From: an uncultured Alistipes sp.
GTDB taxonomy: Bacteria > Bacteroidota > Bacteroidia > Bacteroidales > Rikenellaceae
Assembly (NCBI GenBank): GCA_910584485.1
Contig: CAJUAV010000001.1
Coordinates: forward strand, 496,001 to 560,000
Direction of reading: 5' to 3'
DNA length: 64,000 bases
In this document: positions 49,824 through 58,869 of the stretch, one piece after another
How the letters are laid out: every line of letters begins with the position of its first letter
Numbering within the stretch: position 1 is the first letter of the stretch
Translations under genes and position numbers: made by a program
Notes under the pieces: model-generated
What the model was told of the DNA's origin: nothing
What the model saw: only the letters and a program-made list of their open reading frames with translations
Database searches by the model: none

Positions 49824-52400
49824 ATGAAACCGCTTACCCTCCTGCTCGCCTCGCTGCTCTGCTTCGGCAGCGAAGCGGCCCGCACCGCCGAAACGGCGCA
49901 GACACCCGTAACGCCCGCCGCGGCCGTCCGAACGGCCGCCGCCAACCGCTCGCTCGATGCGGCCCACCCGATCGAACTGTGCGGCACGACGCTCCGCTAC
50001 GACGGCCGCACGATCGAACTCGGCCCGCACGATTTCTACCTCGACCGGCGGCTGACCGACGCCGAATGCGCCGCCTCGCCCTACCTCTTCAACGATTTCG
50101 CCGCCGCGGCACGCCGCTTCGTCCCCGGGACGGCCACCGAGCCGATGCGGCTCTGGATCGCCCCCTCGGTCTACTGGATCGACGATCCCGACGACCCCTA
50201 CGTCCGCGGCTCGCGCGGCGAACAGCCCTTCGGCCTCGTCGTCCGCTGCACGGGGCTGCACCTCATCGGCCTCAACCCCGATCCCGAAGCGGTCGTGCTC
50301 GCCTCGCAGCGCGGGCAGACGCAGGGGTCGATCGGCAATTTCACGATGTTCGACTTCCACGGCGACGACCTGCGCTTCGAGAACCTCACGATGGGCAACT
50401 ACTGCAACGTCGACCTCGACTACCGCTTCGACCCCGCGCAGAGCCGCCCGAAGCGCATGTCCGCCATCACGCAGGCCCACGTCGCCTACTGCCACGGCGA
50501 CCGGATCGTCGCCCGCAACGTCCGCTTCATCAGCCGCCTGAACATGAACCCGTTGAGCGGCGCGCGGCGCATCCTCTTCGACGGCTGCCACATGGAGAGC
50601 ACCGACGACGCCCTCTGCTCGACGGGCGTCTACCTGCACTGCACCTTCGATTTCTACGGCCAGCGCCCCTTCTACAACAGCGACCGGTACGGCGCCGTCT
50701 TCCTCGACTGCGATTTCACGGTCCGCCACGAGACGCCGCGCCAGTATTTCTGCAAGGCGGTGGGACCCCTCTCGGTGATCGACTGCCGCTACCACGTCGC
50801 ACAGCCCTGCTACGCGGGATGGACCCACACGCCGACCGACTGGCTGCGCTGCTGCCAGTACGGCGTCACGATGAACGGCCAGCCCTACGTCATCGGCGCC
50901 GACAAGCCCTTCAACACGCTCTGCCTCGACCGCTCGCCCCTGCTGGCGGCCTTCCGCCTCACCGACGGCGACGAGGTGATCTACAACACCTTCAACCTGC
51001 TGCGCGGCGACGACGACTGGGATCCCCAGCAGCTGCGCGCACGCATCGAACGCCTCTCGCGGCGCGACGGCCGCGACTACGGCGCGATCGCCTCGGCGCT
51101 GCGCATCGAGCCGCAGCGCCTCGAGCTGCGCACGGGCGAGGAGCCGGCCGCCGTCACCGCCACCCTCGCCCGTCATGCGGGCTTCCCGCTCGGCAACCGC
51201 CCGATCCGCTGGCGCGTCGAGGCGGGGTACGAAAAGTACGTGCGGCTGTCGGCCGCCGAGGGCGGCACCTGCACCCTCACGGCGACCAACCGCGAAGACG
51301 CCCCGCAGCACTTCACCGTCATCGCCTCGACCGACGAGGGGCACGAAGCGGCCGTCGAGGTGACCGTGCGGCCCGATCTGGTGGCGCCGCCCGCCTTCAC
51401 CGCGGCGCCGACGCTCCGCCTCGAACGGGGGTGCGCGACGGTCGATTACGCGCTCGACCTGGCGGGGCGCGAAGATCGTTCGCTCGTCACCTGGTACCGC
51501 GCGACGCGGCGCGACGGACGCGATGCCGTAGCGGTCGCCGTCTCGCGGCTCGACCGTCCCGAGCGCAGCTATCGGATCACCGCGGCCGACGCGGGCTGCT
51601 ACCTCTTCGCCGGCGTGCGGCCCCGCCACCTGCGCTGCGAGGCGGGCGAGGAACTCCGCACAGCCGCCTCCCGCCGCATCGGGGCGGCCGACTACACCCC
51701 CTCGCGCCGTCTGGAGACCGATTTCCGCACCCTCCCGACCGAGCCGCAGCCCGAGGTGCGGACGGGCTTCTGGAGCGTCGACGGCTGCAAGCCTCACGAC
51801 ACGGCCGACTACGATTGGAGCTTCGACCCGACGCGCCCTGGCTGGCACTACGGCGAAGGACTCAACGGGACGGTCGGCACGGGCCTCATCCAGATCCAGA
51901 AGGGGGCGCGCCTGCGCTACACCCCGCCCCGCGGCCGCTACGGCGACATGACCGTCACGCTCCGCTGCGACCCCGCGAAGACGGCGGGCCAGGGCTTCGG
52001 CAGCGCCACGGGCCAGTACATGGACCTCTACATCTGCTTCGACACGCGCACGCTGACGGGCTACGCCCTGCGCGCCATCCGCACGACGAAACACAGCGAC
52101 GCGGTCGATTTCCTGCTCGTGCGCTACGAGAACGGCCGCACGGAGCCGATCTCGGAACCCGTCTCGTCGCCCTGCTTCCGCACCGACTGCACGCTGACGC
52201 TCCGCGCCGAAGGCGACCGCCTCACGGCCCATGTCGAGACCTCCACCCCGCTGCCCGAGAAGACGCGCGACCTCGCGCAGCAGGTCGATCTGGAGGCCGA
52301 GATCGAGCCCAACACCTTCGGCGGCACGGGTATCCTCTACACGGGATCGTGCGGCGAGAGCCTCGTGATGCTCCACCGCCTCGCCGTCGAGTGGCGGTAG
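49824..52400 (+). CDS. Secreted right-handed beta-helix protein of unknown activity
   Basis: 858 residues. Signal peptide MKPLTLLLASLLCFGSEA. Residues about 100-350 show the short repeated strands of a pectate-lyase-like beta-helix (LVVRCTGLHLIGLNPDPEAV, DLRFENLTMGNY, RILFDGCHMESTDDALCSTG). Ig-like segments (about 395-510 and 520-600) follow, then a C-terminal lectin-like sandwich (about 680-858) with LYICFDTRTLTGYALRAIR. The HMESTDDALCSTG segment resembles acidic catalytic loops of polysaccharide lyases or GH28 enzymes, but I cannot assign one. It is monocistronic with its own promoter; no SusC/SusD pair for a carbohydrate locus is adjacent. The ATG at 49824 is the only start giving a signal peptide. 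Confidence 0.75.
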   Translation: MKPLTLLLASLLCFGSEAARTAETAQTPVTPAAAVRTAAANRSLDAAHPIELCGTTLRYDGRTIELGPHDFYLDRRLTDAECAASPYLFNDFAAAARRFVPGTATEPMRLWIAPSVYWIDDPDDPYVRGSRGEQPFGLVVRCTGLHLIGLNPDPEAVVLASQRGQTQGSIGNFTMFDFHGDDLRFENLTMGNYCNVDLDYRFDPAQSRPKRMSAITQAHVAYCHGDRIVARNVRFISRLNMNPLSGARRILFDGCHMESTDDALCSTGVYLHCTFDFYGQRPFYNSDRYGAVFLDCDFTVRHETPRQYFCKAVGPLSVIDCRYHVAQPCYAGWTHTPTDWLRCCQYGVTMNGQPYVIGADKPFNTLCLDRSPLLAAFRLTDGDEVIYNTFNLLRGDDDWDPQQLRARIERLSRRDGRDYGAIASALRIEPQRLELRTGEEPAAVTATLARHAGFPLGNRPIRWRVEAGYEKYVRLSAAEGGTCTLTATNREDAPQHFTVIASTDEGHEAAVEVTVRPDLVAPPAFTAAPTLRLERGCATVDYALDLAGREDRSLVTWYRATRRDGRDAVAVAVSRLDRPERSYRITAADAGCYLFAGVRPRHLRCEAGEELRTAASRRIGAADYTPSRRLETDFRTLPTEPQPEVRTGFWSVDGCKPHDTADYDWSFDPTRPGWHYGEGLNGTVGTGLIQIQKGARLRYTPPRGRYGDMTVTLRCDPAKTAGQGFGSATGQYMDLYICFDTRTLTGYALRAIRTTKHSDAVDFLLVRYENGRTEPISEPVSSPCFRTDCTLTLRAEGDRLTAHVETSTPLPEKTRDLAQQVDLEAEIEPNTFGGTGILYTGSCGESLVMLHRLAVEWR

Positions 52401-52446
52401 GCCGCCCGAAACAGGCCCGAACGGCCGAAAAAAGAGGCCCGAAAAG

Positions 52447-52477
52447 TTGGCCGATCGGAATATCCGTGCTATATTTG
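52447..52477 (+). promoter_or_regulatory. Promoter of the TonB receptor/lipoprotein operon
   Basis: TTG (52447-52449) and TATATTTG (52470-52477) have 20-base spacing. The predicted start near 52484 leaves a 220-base leader, long for this window. Confidence 0.82.
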
Positions 52478-52511
52478 TGACGTATTATCCTCCGAGCGGA
52501 GGGAACCGACG

Positions 52512-52607
52512 ATGATGACCGATACGAAAACGACGAAACGACTGATTATGAACGGGGGGGGGATTTCGACCGCCCGCCGTCGTCGGAATAAGCATATACG
52601 ATCCTGA
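52512..52607 (+). CDS. Putative 31-residue leader peptide containing a G9 tract
   Basis: The frame ATG 52512 to TGA 52605-52607 encodes a small basic peptide (starting MMTDTKTTKRLIMNGGG) within the leader of the TonB receptor operon. It lies between the promoter and an intrinsic terminator. A run of nine G (52554-52562) encodes GGG. With eight G the frame would run through the terminator to a stop at 52690-52692; with ten G it would stop earlier. A leader peptide for attenuation or phase variation is inference; I see no codon bias for one amino acid beyond four Arg codons in a row. Confidence 0.4.
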   Translation: MMTDTKTTKRLIMNGGGISTARRRRNKHIRS

Positions 52608-52615
52608 ACCTTACC

Positions 52616-52657
52616 ATACGGGGGAGTTGCGGCAACGCGGCTCCCTCCGTATTTTTT
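52616..52657 (+). terminator. Intrinsic terminator in the leader of the TonB receptor operon
   Basis: Arms 52616-52626 and 52641-52652 pair with one bulge (ATACGGGGGAG / CTCCCTCCGTAT), with a small nested stem, and are followed by six T (52652-52657). It lies 46 bases upstream of the receptor ATG and downstream of the operon promoter, so full-length mRNA requires readthrough. Confidence 0.82.
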
Positions 52658-52703
52658 GTCCGCAAGCAACAACAAACCTTTTTATTCACTAAAACAAACA
52701 TTT

Positions 52704-55403
52704 ATGAAGAAATTTTTCCTTCTGATGGTTGGTCTGACGCTCTTCGGCTTCGCGGCCGTGGCACAGACGGTCGTCACGGGACAAGTCGTGGATGAGAACG
52801 ATCAGCCCCTGATCGGCGCCACGATCCTCGTCCCGGGCACGACGCAGGGTACGAGCACCGACGCCAACGGCCGCTTCCAGCTCAAGACGGGCAAGGGCGC
52901 CGACGCCGTGCAGGTGAATTTCCTGAACTACAAGTCCCTCGACCTCAAGGTGAACGCTTCGGCCACGAAGCAGGACCTGGGCACGATCAAGATGGAGCCC
53001 TCGGCGATCGCCATGCAGGACGTCGTCATCACGCAGTCGATCGCCGTGCAGCGCAAGACCCCCGTGGCCGTGGCTACGGTCGATGCAGCCGAGATCGAGT
53101 ACAAACTCGGCGGTCAGGAGTTCCCCGAAATCCTCAAGTCGACTCCGGGCGTCTACGCCACCAAAGACGGCGGCGGCTACGGCGACTCGAAGATCAACAT
53201 GCGCGGTTTCAAGTCGGAGAACGTCGCCGTGATGGTGAACGGCGTCCCGATGAACGACATGGAGAACGGTTCGGTCTACTGGTCGAACTGGGCCGGTCTG
53301 TCGGACGTGACGCGTTCGATGCAGACCCAGCGCGGTATGGGTGCCTCGAAGATCTCGGCCCCCTCGGTCGGCGGTACGATCAACATCGTCACCAACTCGA
53401 TCGACGCCAAGCAAGGCGGCACGTTCACCTACGGCGTGGGTAACGACGGTCTGCAGAACGTGGCCGTCAGCTTCTCGACGGGCCTCACCCAGAAGGGCTG
53501 GGCCGCCAGCGTCCTGCTCGCCAAGCGTTGGGGCGACGGCTACATCCAGGGCACCTCGTTCGAGGGCTACAACTGGTTCGTCAACATCTCGAAGCGTCTG
53601 AACGACCACCACCAGCTCTCGCTGACCGCTTTCGGCGCTCCGCAGAAGCACAACCAGCGCAAGCCCCTCTACGCAGGCCTGAGCATCGCCGAGTGGGACA
53701 AGTGGGCCAAGATGTACATGGGCGAAAAGGACATGTACCGCTACAACGCCGTCTACGGTTTCGACAACAACGGCAAGGAGCGCTCGTCGATGGTCAACGA
53801 GTACCACAAGCCGCAGATTTCGCTGAACCACCAGTGGCAGATCAACTACAAGTCGTCGCTCTCGACGGCCCTCTACATGTCGATCGGCCGCGGCAGCGGC
53901 TACTCGGGCCAGGGCCGTACGTCGGCCGACCGCACCAACTGGAACGGCGCCAGCTACGGCAAGCTGCTCCACACCTTCCGCAAGGCCGACGGTACGTTCG
54001 ACTACGGTGCCATCCAGGACCTGAACGAGCAGAGCCCCGACGGATCGCGCATGGTGATGTCGAAATCGAGCAACAACCACATGTGGTACGGTCTGCTCTC
54101 GACCTACACGAACCAGATCTCGAAGAGCCTCGAGCTCTCGGCCGGTGTCGACATCCGCTACTATGTCGGCGAGCACAACAACGAGATCATCGACCTCTAC
54201 AACGGTAAGTACTTTATGGACGATGCCGACCGCAAGAACGTGAAACCCGAAAACAACATCGCCGCAGCCGATCCCAACTGGAAATACGAGAAGCTCGGCG
54301 TAGGCGACAAGGTCTACCGCGACTACGACGGCCACGTGCTGCAGGAGGGTCTCTTCGCCCAGCTCGAATGGACGAAGGAGAAGATCAACGCCTTCGTTTC
54401 GGGTTCGGTTTCGAACACGGGCTACTGGCGTGTCGACCGCTTCTACTACGACGAAGCGCACAAGAAGTCGGAGACGATCGATTTCTTCGGCTACACGGCC
54501 AAGGGCGGCATCAACTGGAACTTCTCGCCCAAATCGAACGTCTTCCTGAACGTCGGCTACATCTCGCGTGCTCCCTTCTTCTCGGGCGGCGCCTTCCTGC
54601 AGTCGACCACGAGCCACGTGACGAACCCCGACGCCAAGAACGAGCAGGTATTCTCGGTCGAGGGCGGCTACGGTCTGAAGACCCCCACCTTCTCGCTGAA
54701 CCTGAACGCCTACTACACGCTCTGGATGGACAAGGCGATCGTCCGCTCGTCGCAGATGTCGAACGGCGACTACGCCCGCGTGAACATGACCGGCGTCGAC
54801 GCCCGCCACATGGGTATCGAGCTCGACTTCCGCTACCAGCCCGCCCGCTGGGTCAACCTGACCGGTATGCTCTCGGTCGGCGACTGGATCTGGACGAGCG
54901 ACGCCCGCGGTTACGTCTATGACTCGCAGGGTCAGCCGATGACCAAGGCCCTCGACGGCACAGTCGCTTCGGGCATCATGGCCGACGACCACATGTGCAT
55001 GGATATCCGCCAGAAAGACGTACACGTCGGCGGTTCGGCCCAGACGACGGCCGCCATCGGCGCAACGTTCTTCCCGATGAAGGGGCTGCGCGTGAGCGCC
55101 GACTGGAACGCCTATGCCAACAACTACGCCGATTTCTACGTAGGAGGCAGCAGCATTTCGAACATCAACGTCAACGATCCGTGGCGCATTCCGTGGGGCC
55201 ACCAGCTCGACCTCTCGGCCAGCTACAGCTTCAAGATCGGCAAGGTGAACGCCACCCTCTACGGCAACGTGAACAACGTCTACAACTACAATTATATCAT
55301 GGACGCCCAGTGCGCCGCCGACGCACAGGGCTGGCAGGATGCCTACGCCGTGATGTACTCGTTCGGACGCACCTACACCGTCCGCTTAAAACTTCGTTTC
55401 TAA
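52704..55403 (+). CDS. TonB-dependent outer-membrane receptor with carboxypeptidase-regulatory-like N-terminal domain
   Basis: 899 residues. Signal peptide MKKFFLLMVGLTLFGFAAVA. The CarboxypepD_reg-like domain (about 22-105) begins TVVTGQVVDENDQPLIGATI. The plug domain (about 120-235) has DSKINMRGFKSENVAVMVNG and SAPSVGGTINIVT. A beta-barrel runs to the C-terminal RLKLRF with terminal Phe. It is shorter than typical SusC proteins, closer to receptors paired with non-SusD lipoproteins. It imports or binds an unknown ligand using TonB energy. The start at 52704 is the only ATG giving a signal peptide. The surface lipoprotein gene follows after 15 bases. Confidence 0.93.
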   Translation: MKKFFLLMVGLTLFGFAAVAQTVVTGQVVDENDQPLIGATILVPGTTQGTSTDANGRFQLKTGKGADAVQVNFLNYKSLDLKVNASATKQDLGTIKMEPSAIAMQDVVITQSIAVQRKTPVAVATVDAAEIEYKLGGQEFPEILKSTPGVYATKDGGGYGDSKINMRGFKSENVAVMVNGVPMNDMENGSVYWSNWAGLSDVTRSMQTQRGMGASKISAPSVGGTINIVTNSIDAKQGGTFTYGVGNDGLQNVAVSFSTGLTQKGWAASVLLAKRWGDGYIQGTSFEGYNWFVNISKRLNDHHQLSLTAFGAPQKHNQRKPLYAGLSIAEWDKWAKMYMGEKDMYRYNAVYGFDNNGKERSSMVNEYHKPQISLNHQWQINYKSSLSTALYMSIGRGSGYSGQGRTSADRTNWNGASYGKLLHTFRKADGTFDYGAIQDLNEQSPDGSRMVMSKSSNNHMWYGLLSTYTNQISKSLELSAGVDIRYYVGEHNNEIIDLYNGKYFMDDADRKNVKPENNIAAADPNWKYEKLGVGDKVYRDYDGHVLQEGLFAQLEWTKEKINAFVSGSVSNTGYWRVDRFYYDEAHKKSETIDFFGYTAKGGINWNFSPKSNVFLNVGYISRAPFFSGGAFLQSTTSHVTNPDAKNEQVFSVEGGYGLKTPTFSLNLNAYYTLWMDKAIVRSSQMSNGDYARVNMTGVDARHMGIELDFRYQPARWVNLTGMLSVGDWIWTSDARGYVYDSQGQPMTKALDGTVASGIMADDHMCMDIRQKDVHVGGSAQTTAAIGATFFPMKGLRVSADWNAYANNYADFYVGGSSISNINVNDPWRIPWGHQLDLSASYSFKIGKVNATLYGNVNNVYNYNYIMDAQCAADAQGWQDAYAVMYSFGRTYTVRLKLRF

Positions 55404-55418
55404 CAGCACGCACCGAAT

Positions 55419-58085
55419 ATGAAAAAGAATCTGTTCAAACTGCTGTCGCTCGTGGCGATCGTCCTCTTCGGATGGGCCTGCGAGACCGACTACTACAACG
55501 AGCACTACCTCGACGGCTACGAACCCGATGACGAAATCACGGACGTACAGAGCGTCGAGTACACGCTCGCAGCGGCCGACTACGCCGCCATCGCTTCCAA
55601 CGCGACCAACAAGGCGATCGCCGAGGCCGCAGGCGCCGAGGCCGTCAAGGCGCTCAACGCCGTCAAGACGAACGGCTGCTTCGCATCGGCCGAGGAGGCG
55701 CAGACCTACATCAAGGCTTTCGTAGCCTCGAAGTACGACTACTACCTCTCGAACGGTTCGGGCGTGTCGGTCACCTACCGCCTCTCGAAAGAGCTGCCCG
55801 AGGAGTTGCAGCGCATGCGCGCCGCCAAGGCCTGCACGCTCAAGGACGAGGCGTACGCCGCCGCCTGGGAGGGTGCCGAGAAGCCCGTGAACGCGCTGAC
55901 GCCCGCAACGATCGGCAAGCTCGCCGAGATCGTCTCGAACACGGAGCTGCAGCTCGCCGCCGGCGAATATGCGGCTGTCACCTACAACTGGATGAACGAG
56001 GAGCCCACGGTGGGCGGCGGCGACGAGCCCGTCGAGCCCGCAGGCTACACGAGCCTCCTCGGTTCGGCCAAGCTGAACGACGAAGTCGAGGTCAAGGGGT
56101 ATGTTTCGGCCGTCTGCACGCAGGGCGTCATCGTCAGCGACAACACGGGCTCGATCCTCGTATACAAGGCTTCGGGGCTGGCCGTAGGCGACGAAGTGAC
56201 TGCAACCGGCAAGATTTCGGCCTTCAACAACGGCTTCCAGCTCGACACCTCGAAAGGCGCCGCCATCGAAAAAACGGGTACGACGACCGTCGCCTACCCT
56301 GCGCCCGTCGCGCTGGACGGCGCCGCCTTCGACAAGCTGCTGGAGCAGACGACCAACGAATACGCCAAGTATGTCAAGATCGAGTGCACGGTAACGGTCA
56401 GCGGCACCTATTACAATTTCAGCGTCGAGGGTTCCGAAAAGGCTACGGGCAGCTTCTACGGTCTGTCCAATGACCAGAAAGCGGAGCTCAAGGACGGCGA
56501 CAAGGTAACGCTTTACGGCTATTTCTCGTCGATTTCGAAATCGGGCGGCGTACCGAAATTCGTCAACATCATCGTCGTCAGCCTCAACAATGCGCCCGTC
56601 GCAGCCAACGACTATACGAGCCTCCTCGGCTCGGCCAAGCTGGACGACGAGGTCGAGGTCAAGGGGTATGTTTCGGCCGTCTGCACGCAGGGCGTCATCG
56701 TTACCGACAACACGGGCTCGATCCTCGTATACAAGGCTTCGGGGCTGGCCGTAGGCGACGAAGTGACTGCAACCGGCAAGATTTCGGCCTTCAACAACGG
56801 CTTCCAGCTCGACACCTCGAAAGGCGCCGCCATCGAAAAAACGGGTACGACGACCGTCGCCTACCCTGCGCCCGTCGCGCTGGACGGCGCCGCCTTCGAC
56901 AAGCTGCTGGAGCAGACGACCAACGAATACGCCAAGTATGTCAAGATCGAGGGCACGGTAGCCGTCAGCGGAAACTACTACAATTTCAATGTCGAGGGCG
57001 CCGAAAAGGCTACGGGCAGCTTCTACGGTCTGTCCGATGACCAGAAAGCGCAGTTGGCAAATGGCGAGAAGATAACGTTCTACGGCTATTTCTCGTCGAT
57101 CTCGAAATCGGGCGGCGCGCCGAAATTCGTCAACGTGATCGTAACGAGCGTCGAGGGCAAGGCTGCCGTTTCGCAGGCAGCCCTCGCAGCCGCAGCCGCC
57201 GAGAAGCGCTATGCCCTGCTGCAGTGGAACGGCAGCGCCTTCACGGTAGCCGACGTCGCCACGGTACAGCCTGCGGACTACGCCGAAATGGGCGTGGGCT
57301 CCTATTTCAGCGCCCCCGCACAGGATACCTACCTGCCCAAGTTCCTCGGCAAGACCTATCCCTACGCCATGGCCGATCAGGAGGTTTACGCAGCCTACAA
57401 GGTCGGTTCGGAGGAGTGGTCGGCCGACGCCTACACCTACGACGGTTCGGCCTGGGTGAAGAACGACTACGTCGTCGACGCCGTCATGCCCTACGTCAAG
57501 ACGGGCAACGCGTGGATGTTCAACCCCAACCGTACGATCGTCCTGAACCCCGACAAGAGCGAGTACAGCAAAAAGTACTACCAGGCCGTCGTGGATTGGG
57601 TATACGACAACAAGAACGAGAAGTACACCTACGACAACCGTTCGGACAGCCGTACCACCGACGCCGAGTACTACAGCGGCTGCGCCGCCGGTTACACGAA
57701 CCTGAACTGGCGCATCAACACGCTGCCCAAGTACTACTGGAGCGCAGCGGGCGAGGATATCACGGCCTACGAGAAATACACGTCGGACGATGTCGCCGAG
57801 TCGAAAGCCGCTTACGCCGCCTTCTACAAGACGGCCGAGGAGCATTTCGCCGAGGCCATGGCCGCCGCGCTGGGCGTGCTGCATGCCGACCAGCAGATGG
57901 TACCCGACGTCGAGACCGTCTTCACGGTCCAGATGATGCTCTACACGCAGCACATCGGTTCGTCGACGGGCCGCGTAACGCACGCCTTCGAGTTCAAACT
58001 CGTCGATAACGGCAAGTTCGAGTACGTACGCATGTACGCGCTGGAGGATCGTTTCGAGCTGATGAAGGACTCGAACTGGGAGTAA
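55419..58085 (+). CDS. Surface lipoprotein with duplicated OB-fold-like modules, partner of the TonB receptor
   Basis: 888 residues. Lipoprotein signal MKKNLFKLLSLVAIVLFGWAC. An N-terminal helical region rich in Ala and Thr spans about 40-190. Residues about 210-398 and 399-580 are two near-identical modules, each with YTSLLGSAKL..EVEVKGYVSAV and a second half with FYGYFSSISKSGG, the alternating strand pattern of tandem OB-like folds. The C-terminal part (about 600-888) contains YALLQWNGSAFTVADVATVQ and YYQAVVDWVYDNKN, a pattern common in Bacteroidetes surface lipoproteins. It is not SusD-like. The 15-base spacing to the receptor gene implies a ligand-binding partnership. Function is unknown. 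Confidence 0.82.
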   Translation: MKKNLFKLLSLVAIVLFGWACETDYYNEHYLDGYEPDDEITDVQSVEYTLAAADYAAIASNATNKAIAEAAGAEAVKALNAVKTNGCFASAEEAQTYIKAFVASKYDYYLSNGSGVSVTYRLSKELPEELQRMRAAKACTLKDEAYAAAWEGAEKPVNALTPATIGKLAEIVSNTELQLAAGEYAAVTYNWMNEEPTVGGGDEPVEPAGYTSLLGSAKLNDEVEVKGYVSAVCTQGVIVSDNTGSILVYKASGLAVGDEVTATGKISAFNNGFQLDTSKGAAIEKTGTTTVAYPAPVALDGAAFDKLLEQTTNEYAKYVKIECTVTVSGTYYNFSVEGSEKATGSFYGLSNDQKAELKDGDKVTLYGYFSSISKSGGVPKFVNIIVVSLNNAPVAANDYTSLLGSAKLDDEVEVKGYVSAVCTQGVIVTDNTGSILVYKASGLAVGDEVTATGKISAFNNGFQLDTSKGAAIEKTGTTTVAYPAPVALDGAAFDKLLEQTTNEYAKYVKIEGTVAVSGNYYNFNVEGAEKATGSFYGLSDDQKAQLANGEKITFYGYFSSISKSGGAPKFVNVIVTSVEGKAAVSQAALAAAAAEKRYALLQWNGSAFTVADVATVQPADYAEMGVGSYFSAPAQDTYLPKFLGKTYPYAMADQEVYAAYKVGSEEWSADAYTYDGSAWVKNDYVVDAVMPYVKTGNAWMFNPNRTIVLNPDKSEYSKKYYQAVVDWVYDNKNEKYTYDNRSDSRTTDAEYYSGCAAGYTNLNWRINTLPKYYWSAAGEDITAYEKYTSDDVAESKAAYAAFYKTAEEHFAEAMAAALGVLHADQQMVPDVETVFTVQMMLYTQHIGSSTGRVTHAFEFKLVDNGKFEYVRMYALEDRFELMKDSNWE
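56046..57162 (+). repeat. 567-bp direct duplication inside the lipoprotein gene
   Basis: Unit 1 (56046-56612) and unit 2 (56613 to about 57162) align at a constant 567-base offset, an exact multiple of three. Bases 56139-56384 are identical to 56706-56951 (246 bases without a change, third codon positions included). The flanks of each unit differ at scattered sites. Confidence 0.93.
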
Positions 58086-58112
58086 TCCCGATTGCTTCCT
58101 CTGCAACGGATG

Positions 58113-58143
58113 CGGGGCCCTCTTCGGAGGGCCCCGTTTTTTT
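58113..58143 (+). terminator. Intrinsic terminator with UUCG loop
   Basis: A 10-bp stem (CGGGGCCCTC / GAGGGCCCCG) capped by TTCG is followed by seven T. It ends the TonB receptor/lipoprotein operon. Confidence 0.93.
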
Positions 58144-58187
58144 GTATGGGCGGGACGGTGGCGATAGGCGGGCGTTCGGAGGGGTGG

Positions 58188-58766
58188 TGCATCGGGCTAT
58201 GCGGCGAGCGGGGGGAGCTCCGCCGAGGAGGCGGTTGCTGGCCGCCACACTACGTGCGGAAGGGTTCGGGACGAAGCCTGCGGAGTGCACGCAGCATGCG
58301 GGCCTCCGCGCGCGGAGGCTTCGGCCCGCCGACGTCTGCGACGTCGAGTCCCGAAGCACGATGATACGCAAATTTTATGTCGACCTCCCGCCGAGGAAGC
58401 GGTTGCGGGACACCGCGCGCATGTGCGGAACAGTTCGGGACGAAGCCTGCGGAGCGCACGCAGCATGCGCGCCTCCGCACGGGGAGGCTTCGGCCCGCCG
58501 ACGTCTGCGACGTCAAATCCCGACGCACGATGATACGCAAATTTTATGTCGACCTCCCGCCGAGGAAGCGGTTGCGGGACACCGCGCGCATGTGCGGAAC
58601 AGTTCGGGACGAAGCCTGCGGAGCGCACGCAGCATGCGCGCCTCCGCACGGGGAGGCTTCGGCCCGCCGACGTCTGCGACGTCGAGTCCCGACACACGAT
58701 AACACGGAAATTTTATGTTGCCCCCTGCCGAGAGGCGGCTTCGGCCCGCCGATGGCTATGCCATCG
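58188..58766. repeat. 169-bp tandem array carrying REP-like hairpins
   Basis: The word CACGATGATACG starts at 58357 and 58526 and a variant starts at 58695, an exact 169-base period; a partial unit precedes at about 58188. Each unit carries a hairpin: 58330-58346 and 58668-58684 (CGACGTC/GACGTCG), 58499-58515 (same, outer pair lost) and 58750-58766 (CGATGGC/GCCATCG, loop TAT). The units also contain GAAGCCTGCGGAGCGCACG. The remaining 784-base gap shows no coding signal beyond the addA 3' end. Confidence 0.87.
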
Positions 58767-58869
58767 AGTCGTGGACATGCAAAATTCAGGTGGCTCGCAG
58801 CGAGCCCGAAGCGAGAAACCGCCCCGCGCCGCCATGCAGTCAAGCGACCTGTTTTTGCGGAACGAACGA

